A DNA stretch of 64,000 nt from Streptomyces sp. NBC_01591 (lineage in GTDB: Bacteria > Actinomycetota > Actinomycetes > Streptomycetales > Streptomycetaceae). The stretch spans positions 4,526,001-4,590,000 of the forward strand of contig NZ_CP109327.1 of NCBI RefSeq assembly GCF_035918155.1, in the 5' to 3' direction. Below are positions 1-7,513 of the stretch, one piece after another. Position 1 is the first letter of the stretch, and the number at the start of each line of letters is the position of its first letter. A program made the position numbers and the translations under genes. Below the pieces are notes generated by a model. The model saw only the letters and a list, made by a program, of their open reading frames with translations, was not told the origin of the DNA and did not search any database.

Positions 1-3000
1 CGACTGCAGGGCCTTGCGGGTGATGGGACCGGTCAGCGGATCGACGAAGAGCGCGGCGGGGAACGCCGCGATCTGGGCGTCGACCTCCTCGCGCGAGTGC
101 ACGATCACCGGCCGGTAGCCGCGGTCGCTCAGCGCCTGCTGGGTGGAGACATCGGGCGCGGGCCAGACGAGCAGTCGGCGCGGGTTGTCCAGCGGCTCCG
201 GGGGCAGCTCGTCGTCGACCGGCTGCGGCGACGGACGGTTGGCGACCTCGACCGCGCCCCCCGGGCCGTCCAACGGCTCCGGACCCTCGGCGCCCTCGTC
301 GGGGGCCCCTATCGCGTACGAACGCCCCTCGGCCTCCGGGGCGGAGAGCAACTGCCCCGCACCCGGGCCCTGCGCGGGCCCGGCCGGGCCGGTCGGCGTT
401 CCCCCAGCGGGGGCGGACGCGGCCGGGGACGGCGCGGACGGGGCGGCCTGCGGGGTGCGCTCGCCCTCCGGCGGCGCGGCGAGCTTGCGGCGCCGTCCGG
501 CACCGCCGAGCGTCTGGTTCTGCTGGTGTGCGATGTGCTGGGCGAAGGGCACGCCCTGCCCGAGCGTCCGCACGCTGAACGCGCGCCCCTGCGTCGAGTC
601 CGACGAGCCGCCGGGCATCGGGGCCTCCGCGGGCAGCGGCTGCCTGCGCGCGTCCGCCACGGGGGCGATGTTCAGCGAGTGGTCCTCCGCGCCCTCCGTG
701 GAGGCTGCGGCAGCCGTGACGGCCGTGGTGCCCGTGGCGTGCGTGGTCTGTCCGGTAGCGGGCCGCTCCGCACTCTCGCCGGGCAGGTCGTCGGCCTGCT
801 CGGGCCGGGGCTGCTCCTCGGGCCGGCCGGGCTGCTGGGGGCCCTCGGGGTGGCGGGCCCGGCGACGGCCGGTGGGCACGGGGTGCGCCTGCGGCGGGGT
901 GTGGTCGTCGCCCGGGGCGATGCGTACGGCGTCATGGCGTCCTGGCAGCGAGGCGTCCGCGTCGGCCGCCGTGGCCGGGGACCGGTCGGCCTCCGCCGGC
1001 GGGAGGGCGAACGCGGTACGGGACCCCGCGGGCTCGGCCTGGGCGGTCCGCTCCTGGGCAGCCGCCAGCGCCCGCCGGGCCCGCCGCCCGGTCGGCTGGG
1101 CCGCCTGGGACGGTGCGGGCGCTGCCCCTGCGGACTCAGCAGCCGAAGCGGAGACCGAGTCCGACGCCGAAGCCGACGCCGGCAGGGCCAGCTGGTTCTC
1201 GGCGCCCTGACGCGCGCGCTGTCCGCCCGCGGGCACCGGAACCGGCATCTGCCCCTCGGCCGGAACGCCCTGCGGCGGCACGGTCTGGCCGAGCTGCGGC
1301 CGACCGCCACCGCCCTGCGCGCCCTCGGCCGCCGTCACCACGGCCCCCTCGGACGGCACCGGGGCCGCGGGCAGCGCCAACGCCTGCTGCTCGGGCAGCC
1401 GGGTCAGCCGATCCGGAAACGAGTGCTGAGCACCGGACTCGGCCGGACTCGGCCGCCCACGCCTGCGCCCCGAACCCTCGCCCTGCCGGCCCGGAACGGT
1501 CTCCTGCGGGCCGTGCGCGCTCCCCGCGCCCTCGGTGTCCTGCGCCCCCGGCAACGCGCGTCCGTCCTGCGCCACGGGCTCACGACGCGCCCGCCGCCGC
1601 CCCGTCGGCTCGGCCGCCGCCGTGTCACTGTCGGACCCGGCGCCCGCCCCGGAACCACCCACCGGGCTCTCCAGGAACGCATCCGTGGACGCCCGGCGCG
1701 CCCGGCGCCGCCCGCCGCCCGGCTGCTGCCCGGTCTCCGGTCCCCCCTGACCGGCCATCGACCCGTGCCCGGCACCGGGCTGCGCACCGGCCTCCGGCTC
1801 CGGCGCGGGCGCCGTCACCGTGCCCGAACCCGCGCCCAACGGCACCTCCAGCACATATGCGCTGCCGCTCATCCCCGGCACCTCGTGTGTCTGGAGCACG
1901 CCGCCGTGCGCCCGCACGATCCCGCGCACGATCGGCTCGTGCACCGGGTCTCCCCCGGCGAACGGCCCGCGCACCTCGATCCGTACGACCTCGCCTCGCT
2001 GCGCCGCCGCGACGACGACCGTCGAGTCGACGTACCCGCCGCCGGGCACCACCCGGGCCTTGCCGGTCGAGTCGACCCCGGCGACATCCGCGACCAGATG
2101 GGCGAGCGCGGTCACCAGCCGGGCCGCGTCCACCTCGGCCTCGATCGGCGGCGCGTGCACGGCGAACTGGGCGCGCCCGGGACCGATCAGCTCGACGGCC
2201 GCGTCGATACCGGCCGTCACGACCGAGTCGAGCAGCACGTTCGTCTTGGCGAGCTTCTCGGAGCCGGCGTCCAGGCGCTGGTAGCCGAGCACGTTGTCGA
2301 CGAGCGTGGTCATCCGGGCGTAGCCCGCGGCCAGGTGGTGCAGGATCTGGTTCGCCTCGGGCCACAGCTGTCCCGCCGGGTCGGCGGCGAGCGTCGAGAG
2401 TTCGCCGCGCAGCTCCTCCAGCGGGCCGCGCAGCGATTCGCCGAGCACGGCGGTGAGCTGGGTGTGCCGGTCGGTCAGCGCCGCCAGCCGGTCGGCCTGC
2501 GCCTCCAGCTCGGCCGCGTACCGCTCGGTCCGGTCGGCCAGCTCCGTGCTGTGCCGTTCCGTCAGTTCGGCGACCTCCGCGGTGTGGCTGCCGGTCAGTT
2601 CGGCGACCTCGGCCCGGTGCTGTGCGCCGAGCTCCTCGTACGGCCTGCGGTCGGTGAACGTCATGACGGCGCCGACCAGCTGGTCGCCGTCCCGGACCGG
2701 TGCGGTGGTCAGATCGACCGGCACCTGCGCGCCGCTCTTGGACCACAGGACCTGGCCGCGCACCCGGTGCTTGCGCCCGGACCTGAGGGTGTCGGCGAGC
2801 GGCGACTCCTCGTACGGGAACGGCTCGCCCTCCGCCCGCGAGTGCAGGATCAGCGGATGCAGCTCCTGGCCGCCCAGGTCACTGGCGCGGAAGCCGAGGA
2901 TCTGCGCGGCGGCGGGGTTGACCAGGACGACCCGGCCGTCGGTGTCCGTACCGACGACGCCCTCGGCCGCCGCCCGCAGGATCATCTCGGTCTGCCGCTG

Positions 3001-3453
3001 CGAACGGGCCAGTTCGGCCTCGGTGTCCACGGTGCCCGACAGATCCCGTACGACGAGCATCAGCAGCTCGTCGCCCGTGTAGCTGCCGCTGTAGGTGCTC
3101 TGGAAGTCGTTGTACGCGGCCTGCCCGTCCTCCAGGCTGGCGCTGGTGACCTCGACCGGGTACTCGGTGCCGTCGGTCCGCCGTGCGGTCATCCGGGTCG
3201 GCTTCGTACGGCCGCGGTCGTCGGCGGACTCGGGAAGGCGCATCGACCCCGGGATCAGCTTGGAGTCGAACTCCGGCAACAGGTCCAGGAGCCCGCGCCC
3301 GACGAGCGCGGTGCCCGGCGTCTCGAACATCTCCAGCGCGATGGTGTTGGCGTTGACGACGGTGCCGTTGCAGTTGACGAGCAGCAGCCCGTCGGGGAGT
3401 GCATCGAGTATGGCTGCGAGGCGAGCAGCGCCTCGGGATGGCCTGCTGCTCAC
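1..3453 (-). CDS. PAS-domain histidine-kinase-like protein with degenerate kinase core (3' end outside window)
   Basis: The frame is open from GTG at 3453 to the window edge, about 1151 residues; a GGGAGGAAG ribosome site precedes the GTG. Two PAS domains (about residues 8-145 and 149-260) lead into a coiled coil rich in AEVAELT-type repeats (about 270-328). The DHp-like helix (about 328-395) reads GESLRGPLEEL where a kinase has SHELRTPL, so the phospho-accepting histidine is absent. The following ATPase-like domain (about 400-545) lacks clear G1 and G2 glycine boxes. A Pro/Ala/Arg-rich linker of over 500 residues ends in the start of a receiver-like domain (RRLLVWPAPD). It is probably a signalling scaffold or pseudokinase rather than an active kinase. 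The C-terminus is not visible. Family call is firm; function is inferred. Confidence 0.85.
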   Translation of the reverse strand, partial: MSSRPSRGAARLAAILDALPDGLLLVNCNGTVVNANTIALEMFETPGTALVGRGLLDLLPEFDSKLIPGSMRLPESADDRGRTKPTRMTARRTDGTEYPVEVTSASLEDGQAAYNDFQSTYSGSYTGDELLMLVVRDLSGTVDTEAELARSQRQTEMILRAAAEGVVGTDTDGRVVLVNPAAAQILGFRASDLGGQELHPLILHSRAEGEPFPYEESPLADTLRSGRKHRVRGQVLWSKSGAQVPVDLTTAPVRDGDQLVGAVMTFTDRRPYEELGAQHRAEVAELTGSHTAEVAELTERHSTELADRTERYAAELEAQADRLAALTDRHTQLTAVLGESLRGPLEELRGELSTLAADPAGQLWPEANQILHHLAAGYARMTTLVDNVLGYQRLDAGSEKLAKTNVLLDSVVTAGIDAAVELIGPGRAQFAVHAPPIEAEVDAARLVTALAHLVADVAGVDSTGKARVVPGGGYVDSTVVVAAAQRGEVVRIEVRGPFAGGDPVHEPIVRGIVRAHGGVLQTHEVPGMSGSAYVLEVPLGAGSGTVTAPAPEPEAGAQPGAGHGSMAGQGGPETGQQPGGGRRRARRASTDAFLESPVGGSGAGAGSDSDTAAAEPTGRRRARREPVAQDGRALPGAQDTEGAGSAHGPQETVPGRQGEGSGRRRGRPSPAESGAQHSFPDRLTRLPEQQALALPAAPVPSEGAVVTAAEGAQGGGGRPQLGQTVPPQGVPAEGQMPVPVPAGGQRARQGAENQLALPASASASDSVSASAAESAGAAPAPSQAAQPTGRRARRALAAAQERTAQAEPAGSRTAFALPPAEADRSPATAADADASLPGRHDAVRIAPGDDHTPPQAHPVPTGRRRARHPEGPQQPGRPEEQPRPEQADDLPGESAERPATGQTTHATGTTAVTAAAASTEGAEDHSLNIAPVADARRQPLPAEAPMPGGSSDSTQGRAFSVRTLGQGVPFAQHIAHQQNQTLGGAGRRRKLAAPPEGERTPQAAPSAPSPAASAPAGGTPTGPAGPAQGPGAGQLLSAPEAEGRSYAIGAPDEGAEGPEPLDGPGGAVEVANRPSPQPVDDELPPEPLDNPRRLLVWPAPDVSTQQALSDRGYRPVIVHSREEVDAQIAAFPAALFVDPLTGPITRKALQS

Positions 3454-3703
3454 GACGACGCTTCCTCCCTGGTTACCGCACCTTGCCGACAGCGGGCCCC
3501 ATCTTGCCCCTCGGGCCGCAGGCTGTCACTGGAGGAGTCTAAAGGCAGCGGAGGGGCGAGGGGCTGCGGATGAGGGGGAGCTCTCACCAAGGTTCTGTGC
3601 ATACGGTGTACGACTCCGCCCCGTCATGTGCCGTCGATGTGCCCGGAGCGGGACGCGAACCCCTGCTCACGAGGGGCGCCCGGTCCGGCCGGACGCCCCC
3701 GTC

Positions 3704-3719
3704 ACCGGACCGGTCCGGT
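3704..3719 (-). terminator. Perfect 16-bp palindrome just past the inhibitor gene
   Basis: A self-complementary 16-mer abuts the stop codon of the protease inhibitor gene, and a second 12-bp palindrome (GTCCGGCCGGAC, 3683-3694) follows. On the minus strand these could fold and end transcription. There is no T run, as is common in Streptomyces. Confidence 0.4.
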
Positions 3720-4180
3720 CATCCGACCTCGGGGAGTACCGGCCGCAGATTGTTCCAGCGGGAGATCTCGCAGCCGTTGTTCTGGCTGAAGGTCGTGTCG
3801 ATGTTCCGCCCCTGCCAGGTCCCGGTGACCCGGGCGGTGGCCGGACCCCCGAACTGCATGGTGCACACCGCGTCCTTGGGTACCGGGGCGAACGGGTCCG
3901 TGCCCTTGCCCGTCAGCTCGTCCAGCCGGCCGCAGGCCTCCTGCGCCGCCGGGTGACTGCCGCCCGCCGGGCCGCACTCCAACTCGAAGGCGCCCTCGGC
4001 CGCGGATTTCTCCGAGCCCGAGACCGTGAACGTCAGATGGGTATGGGCGTCGTCCTGCAGCACGGGCAGCGGCAGCGGCAACGGCAGCGGAAGGGGGCCG
4101 GTGGCCGCGGTCGCGGCCGGCGCGGCGGCGGACAGCGCGGCGAGGGACGCGACGGCGGTCAGGGCGAGGCGGCGCAACAT
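3719..4180 (-). CDS. Secreted subtilisin-inhibitor-like (SSI family) protease inhibitor
   Basis: A 153-residue precursor with a Sec signal peptide (MLRR, hydrophobic core, cut near ATAATG at about residue 27). The mature part has the four conserved SSI cysteines (69, 83, 106, 137) that form two disulfides, and the conserved TWQGR strand. In SSI the reactive-site loop follows the third cysteine as C-P-M. Here it is C-T-M, so Met108 is the predicted P1 residue, suited to subtilisin- and chymotrypsin-like proteases. A (PL)5 run at residues 29-39, encoded by a near-repeat, extends the mature N-terminus. Such proteins are exported and bind extracellular serine proteases tightly. Length is normal for the family. 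In S. coelicolor a protease inhibitor gene sits in the same neighbourhood (recalled). Confidence 0.9.
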   Translation of the reverse strand: MLRRLALTAVASLAALSAAAPAATAATGPLPLPLPLPLPVLQDDAHTHLTFTVSGSEKSAAEGAFELECGPAGGSHPAAQEACGRLDELTGKGTDPFAPVPKDAVCTMQFGGPATARVTGTWQGRNIDTTFSQNNGCEISRWNNLRPVLPEVG

Positions 4181-4408
4181 GCGGGCTCCTGTACTCGTGC
4201 ACTGCGGCGGTGGTGCCGGTGGAACGGACGGATGGACGGGAGGAAGACGCCTCCCTCATCACTAACGCTCCGCACGCCACGGCGTTGCGCAACCGCAGGC
4301 TCTTTGCCCTCGCGGCCGACTGCCTAGTACCGTAGGCATCGATTGGTGACGCACCGCTCAGCTGTGTCATCATCTGCACGCACCACTCGCGCTTGCGCGG
4401 GGTGTGCT

Positions 4409-4499
4409 GGAGGCGTCGCCTAGTCCGGTCTATGGCGCCGCACTGCTAATGCGGTTTGGGTCTTAAAGCCCATCGAGGGTTCAAATCCCTCCGCCTCCG
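4409..4499 (+). tRNA. tRNA-Ser (anticodon GCU)
   Basis: The acceptor arms GGAGGCG (4409-4415) and CGCCTCC (4492-4498) pair exactly, with discriminator G4499. The anticodon loop CTGCTAA carries GCT. A long variable arm and the T-loop GTTCAAATC fit class II tRNA-Ser. CCA is not encoded. It decodes AGC/AGU. Confidence 0.95.
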
Positions 4500-4503
4500 C
4501 TTC

Positions 4504-4544
4504 ACGACCGAAGCCCCGTGCCACTGGCACGGGGCTTCGGTCGT
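4504..4544 (+). terminator. Strong terminator hairpin after tRNA-Ser
   Basis: A 20-bp perfect inverted repeat (4504-4523 with 4525-4544) separated by one base lies four bases past the tRNA. It is symmetrical, so it could stop transcription from either side. Confidence 0.8.
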
Positions 4545-4653
4545 ATCCGGACCCGAACGATCCGGCCGCGTTGTCCCGAACGGATCCGGCAGCACTCGCA
4601 CGACATCGCCGTACAAGGTGTTTTCGCAGGTCAGGGGTGGTGTGGCTAAAGGA

Positions 4654-4683
4654 TTTCGCGTCACGGCGCAGGTCATGTAATGT
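4654..4683 (+). promoter_or_regulatory. Candidate promoter of tRNA-Arg
   Basis: TTTCGC (4654-4659) and TAATGT (4678-4683) are 18 bases apart and lie about 45 bases upstream of tRNA-Arg, in a locally AT-richer stretch. The -10 match is fair; the -35 match is weak. Confidence 0.35.
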
Positions 4684-4728
4684 TGTTCTCGCAACGCCGA
4701 CCGGGGAGAAAAAAACCGGGAAGCACAA

Positions 4729-4801
4729 GCACTCGTAGCTTAACGGATAGAGCATCTGACTACGGATCAGAAGGTTGCAGGTTCGAATCCTGCCGAGTGC
4801 A
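4729..4801 (+). tRNA. tRNA-Arg (anticodon ACG)
   Basis: Acceptor GCACTCG pairs with CGAGTGC (4794-4800), with discriminator A4801. The anticodon stem TCTGA/TCAGA closes loop CTACGGA with ACG. The wobble A34 of this tRNA is the known substrate of TadA, whose gene lies in the same window at 25405-25926. Confidence 0.95.
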
Positions 4802-4807
4802 CAGCAA

Positions 4808-4845
4808 GCAAGAGGCCCCCAGGAGAAATCCCGGGGGCCTCTTGC
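4808..4845 (+). terminator. Terminator after tRNA-Arg
   Basis: A 13-bp stem (GCAAGAGGCCCCC with GGGGGCCTCTTGC) begins seven bases after the tRNA and is followed by a short pyrimidine run. Confidence 0.75.
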
Positions 4846-4883
4846 TGTTCCCTCCGTCTGCATCGGAATCCGGGGGTTCGTTC

Positions 4884-5762
4884 ATGGGGTGGCAGTGCAC
4901 CGGGCTGCGGTGGCCGGACGCGCAGGGGCCGCCCGTACTGGGCTGGCGGCGGGGCGGGGCCGTACGGGTGAGTGCGCCGGCGTACGGGACGGAGTTCGGG
5001 TTCCGGGCCGAGGGGGAGCGGCGCTGCGTCGGGGCGCGCGGGAACGCGTGTCCGTCGGGGGCCGTGGTGTCGGGGCGGAGCACCGGGGCGCGGTGTCCGG
5101 AGTGTGCGCGGCTGGACCGGGCGCATTCGGTGGCCGCCGACACGATCGCCGATGACCCCAGGACGTACCGCGTGTATCTGGCCTGGTTCGGGCCGGGGAT
5201 GGTGAAGGTCGGGATCACCGCCGAGGAGCGGCAGGCGGCGCGGCTGCGCGAGCAGGGGGCCGTGGTGTTCAGCTGGCTGGGGCGGGGGCCGTTGATGGCG
5301 TGCCGGCGGACCGAGGAGCTGCTGCGGTCGGCGCTCGGGGTGCCGGACCGGATTCCGTACGCGAGGAAGCGGGCCGTGCGCGGGGCGCTGCCGGGGGCGG
5401 TGGAGCGCGGTGCCGAGGTGGCGGAGCTCTACGGGCGGGCCGTGGCGCTGGAGGGGGCCGGATGGCCGGAGTCGCTGGAGCGGCTGCCGTTCGAGGCGGT
5501 CGACCACGCCGGGGTGTTCGGGCTCGACGGCGCGGTCGAGGTGGCGTGGGCCGTCACCGAGTTGGTGGCCGGGGGCGTGGTCGCGGGGCGGCTGGTGGCG
5601 GCGGCCGGGCCCGATCTGCATCTGGCGACGGCGGACGGGGTCGTGGTGCTGGACACCCGGCTGATGACCGGGTGGGAGCTGGCGGCGGCGGACCCGCGGG
5701 CCGGGGTGGGGGTGCCGGTGGCCGACATCGGGGGCGGTGGCGTGCAGGGCGGGCTGTTCTGA
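4884..5762 (+). CDS. DUF2797 family protein
   Basis: A 292-residue protein. I start it at ATG 4884, since upstream in-frame codons run through the tRNA and its terminator. Near residues 48-76 it has a cysteine pattern (RRCVGARGNACPSG, then RCPEC) that could bind zinc. This is followed by VYLAWFGPGMVKVGIT and a spaced arginine, which resembles the core strands of GIY-YIG/T5orf172-type domains. These features fit the uncharacterised DUF2797 family, common in actinomycetes. No signal peptide or membrane segment is seen. No function is established; a nucleic-acid role is only a guess from the GIY-YIG resemblance. Confidence 0.75.
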   Translation: MGWQCTGLRWPDAQGPPVLGWRRGGAVRVSAPAYGTEFGFRAEGERRCVGARGNACPSGAVVSGRSTGARCPECARLDRAHSVAADTIADDPRTYRVYLAWFGPGMVKVGITAEERQAARLREQGAVVFSWLGRGPLMACRRTEELLRSALGVPDRIPYARKRAVRGALPGAVERGAEVAELYGRAVALEGAGWPESLERLPFEAVDHAGVFGLDGAVEVAWAVTELVAGGVVAGRLVAAAGPDLHLATADGVVVLDTRLMTGWELAAADPRAGVGVPVADIGGGGVQGGLF

Positions 5763-5809
5763 GATCGTCGGAACCGTCCGGACGGTGAGGACGGTGAGAG
5801 GGGTGCGGG

Positions 5810-6688
5810 ATGAGTGGTGACGCCGACGACGTCGTGCGGTTCTGGGAACGGCTGGGGCTGCCCGGGATCATCGATGTCCATACGCACTTCATGCCGGAGC
5901 GGGTGCTCAGCAAGGTCTGGGCGTACTTCGACTCGGCGGGGCCGCTGACCGGGATGGAGTGGCCCATCGAGTACCGCCACGACGAGGACGAAAGGCTCGC
6001 GCTGCTGCGTTCGTTCGGCGTGCTCCGGTTCACCTCGATGCTCTACCCGCACAAGGCCGGGATGGCCGCCTGGCTGAACGGCTGGGCGGCCGACTTCGCC
6101 CGCCGGGTGCCGGACTGTCTGCACACCGCGACCTTCTTCCCGGAGGAGGGCGTGGAGCGGTACGTGCGCGAGGCCGTCGAGGCGGGGGCGCGGGTCTTCA
6201 AGTCGCACCTCCAGGTCGGCGCGTACGACGCCAACGACCCGCTCCTGGAGCCGGTCTGGGGGCTGCTCGCGGAGGCCGGGATCCCGGTGGTGATGCACTG
6301 CGGTTCGGGGCCGGCGCCCGGCAAGTACACGGGCCCCGAGCCGGTCGGCCGGCTGCTCGCCCGGCATCCGCGGCTGCCGCTGATCGTGGCGCACATGGGG
6401 ATGCCGGAGTACGCGGAGTTCCTGGCGCTCGCGGAGGCGTACCCGCGGGTGCGCCTCGACACGACGATGGCGTTCACGGACTTCACGGAGGACTTCACTC
6501 CGTTCCCGCCGGCCGAGCGGGGGCGGCTCGCGGCGCTCGGGGACCGGATCCTGCTGGGCACGGACTTCCCGAACATCCCGTACCCGTACGCCCATCAACT
6601 GCACGCGCTGGAACGGCTGGAGCTGGGGGACGACTGGCTGCGGGCGGTCTGCCACGGGAACGCGAGCGCGTTGTTCGGCCTGGGCTGA
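5810..6688 (+). CDS. Amidohydrolase-family metal-dependent hydrolase (Amidohydro_2)
   Basis: A 292-residue TIM-barrel protein. The first metal ligands are in IIDVHTHF (HxH, about residues 22-26). Later histidines lie in VVMHCGSG and IVAHMG, and the C-terminal catalytic aspartate is in LLGTDFPN. This order is that of amidohydrolase-related decarboxylases and lactonases. Substrate cannot be read from sequence. It starts at ATG 5810 after a GAGAGGGG site, 47 bases behind the DUF2797 gene, and could be cotranscribed with it. It is cytoplasmic by absence of a signal peptide. Confidence 0.85.
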   Translation: MSGDADDVVRFWERLGLPGIIDVHTHFMPERVLSKVWAYFDSAGPLTGMEWPIEYRHDEDERLALLRSFGVLRFTSMLYPHKAGMAAWLNGWAADFARRVPDCLHTATFFPEEGVERYVREAVEAGARVFKSHLQVGAYDANDPLLEPVWGLLAEAGIPVVMHCGSGPAPGKYTGPEPVGRLLARHPRLPLIVAHMGMPEYAEFLALAEAYPRVRLDTTMAFTDFTEDFTPFPPAERGRLAALGDRILLGTDFPNIPYPYAHQLHALERLELGDDWLRAVCHGNASALFGLG

Positions 6689-6713
6689 CGGGGAGCCGAG
6701 GGGTTCTGCTTTC

Positions 6714-6763
6714 TCAGGGAATTCACAGAATCGGGTAAGGACCCTTTCAGGGGAGCCTCACAG
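6714..6763 (+). promoter_or_regulatory. Paired direct repeats upstream of the response regulator (candidate autoregulatory site)
   Basis: TCAGGG/TCACAG pairs occur twice: 6714 and 6723, then 6747 and 6758. They lie between the amidohydrolase gene and the regulator start. OmpR-family regulators bind direct repeats about one helical turn apart, so this is a plausible operator for the regulator encoded at 6773. Confidence 0.4.
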
Positions 6764-6772
6764 GGTTGGGGC

Positions 6773-7513
6773 ATGACGACGACGACCTCGCCCCAGGGGC
6801 GTACCGAACTGCTGAGGGCGGACCGTACCCCCGTCCGTGTGCTGGTGGTGGACGACGAGGCTCCGCTCGCCGAGCTGCTCTCCATGGCCCTGCGTTACGA
6901 GGGCTGGGAGGTGCGCAGCGCCGGGGACGGTGCCGGGGCCGTCCGGATGGCGCGCGACTTCCGGCCCGACGTGGTGATCCTCGATGTGATGCTGCCCGAC
7001 ACGGACGGGTTCGCGGTGCTCGGCAGACTGCGGCGGGAGCTCTCCGAGGTGCCCGTCCTGTTCCTGACCGCGCGCGACGCGGTGGAGGACCGGATCGCCG
7101 GTCTCACGGCGGGCGGCGACGACTACGTGACCAAGCCGTTCAGCCTGGAGGAGGTCGTGGCGCGGCTGCGCGGGCTGATCCGGCGGTCCGGCACGGCGGC
7201 CGTGCGCAGCGAGTCGACGCTCGTCGTCGGCGATCTGATGCTCGACGAGGACAGCCACGAGGTCAGCCGGGCCGGGACGTCCATCCATCTCACCGCGACC
7301 GAGTTCGAGCTGCTGCGCTTCCTGATGCGCAATCCGCGGCGGGTGCTGAGCAAGGCACAGATTCTCGACCGGGTGTGGAACTACGACTTCGGCGGTCAGG
7401 CGAACGTCGTCGAGCTGTACATCTCGTACCTGCGCAAGAAGATCGACGCCGGACGGTCACCGATGATCCACACCCGGCGCGGGGCGGGTTATCTCATCAA
7501 GCCCGGTGAGTAG
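6773..7513 (+). CDS. OmpR/PhoB-family response regulator
   Basis: A 246-residue two-domain regulator. The receiver has the acidic pair D27/D28, phospho-acceptor D71 (VILDVMLPD), T99 and K121 (TKPF). The C-terminal winged helix (about 145-243) includes LTATEFELL and the recognition region around RVWNYDFGGQANVVELYISYLR. All catalytic residues for phosphorylation are present. It overlaps the sensor kinase by eight bases, so the two form a two-component system. The two glycosyltransferase genes behind them are coupled by 4-base overlaps, which suggests that the system controls, or senses, a cell-surface glycan pathway. Confidence 0.95.
   Translation: MTTTTSPQGRTELLRADRTPVRVLVVDDEAPLAELLSMALRYEGWEVRSAGDGAGAVRMARDFRPDVVILDVMLPDTDGFAVLGRLRRELSEVPVLFLTARDAVEDRIAGLTAGGDDYVTKPFSLEEVVARLRGLIRRSGTAAVRSESTLVVGDLMLDEDSHEVSRAGTSIHLTATEFELLRFLMRNPRRVLSKAQILDRVWNYDFGGQANVVELYISYLRKKIDAGRSPMIHTRRGAGYLIKPGE

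Noticed and set aside
97..3573. Very long open frame on the plus strand opposite the PAS-protein gene
   Set aside because: It is Arg/Gly/Leu-rich with no family features; the minus-strand frame shows PAS motifs and a good ribosome site. Long antisense frames are usual at this GC.
3601..3611. ATACGGTGTAC identical to half of the TetR operator
   Set aside because: Only one half-site, with no inverted partner nearby and no promoter context; probably chance.
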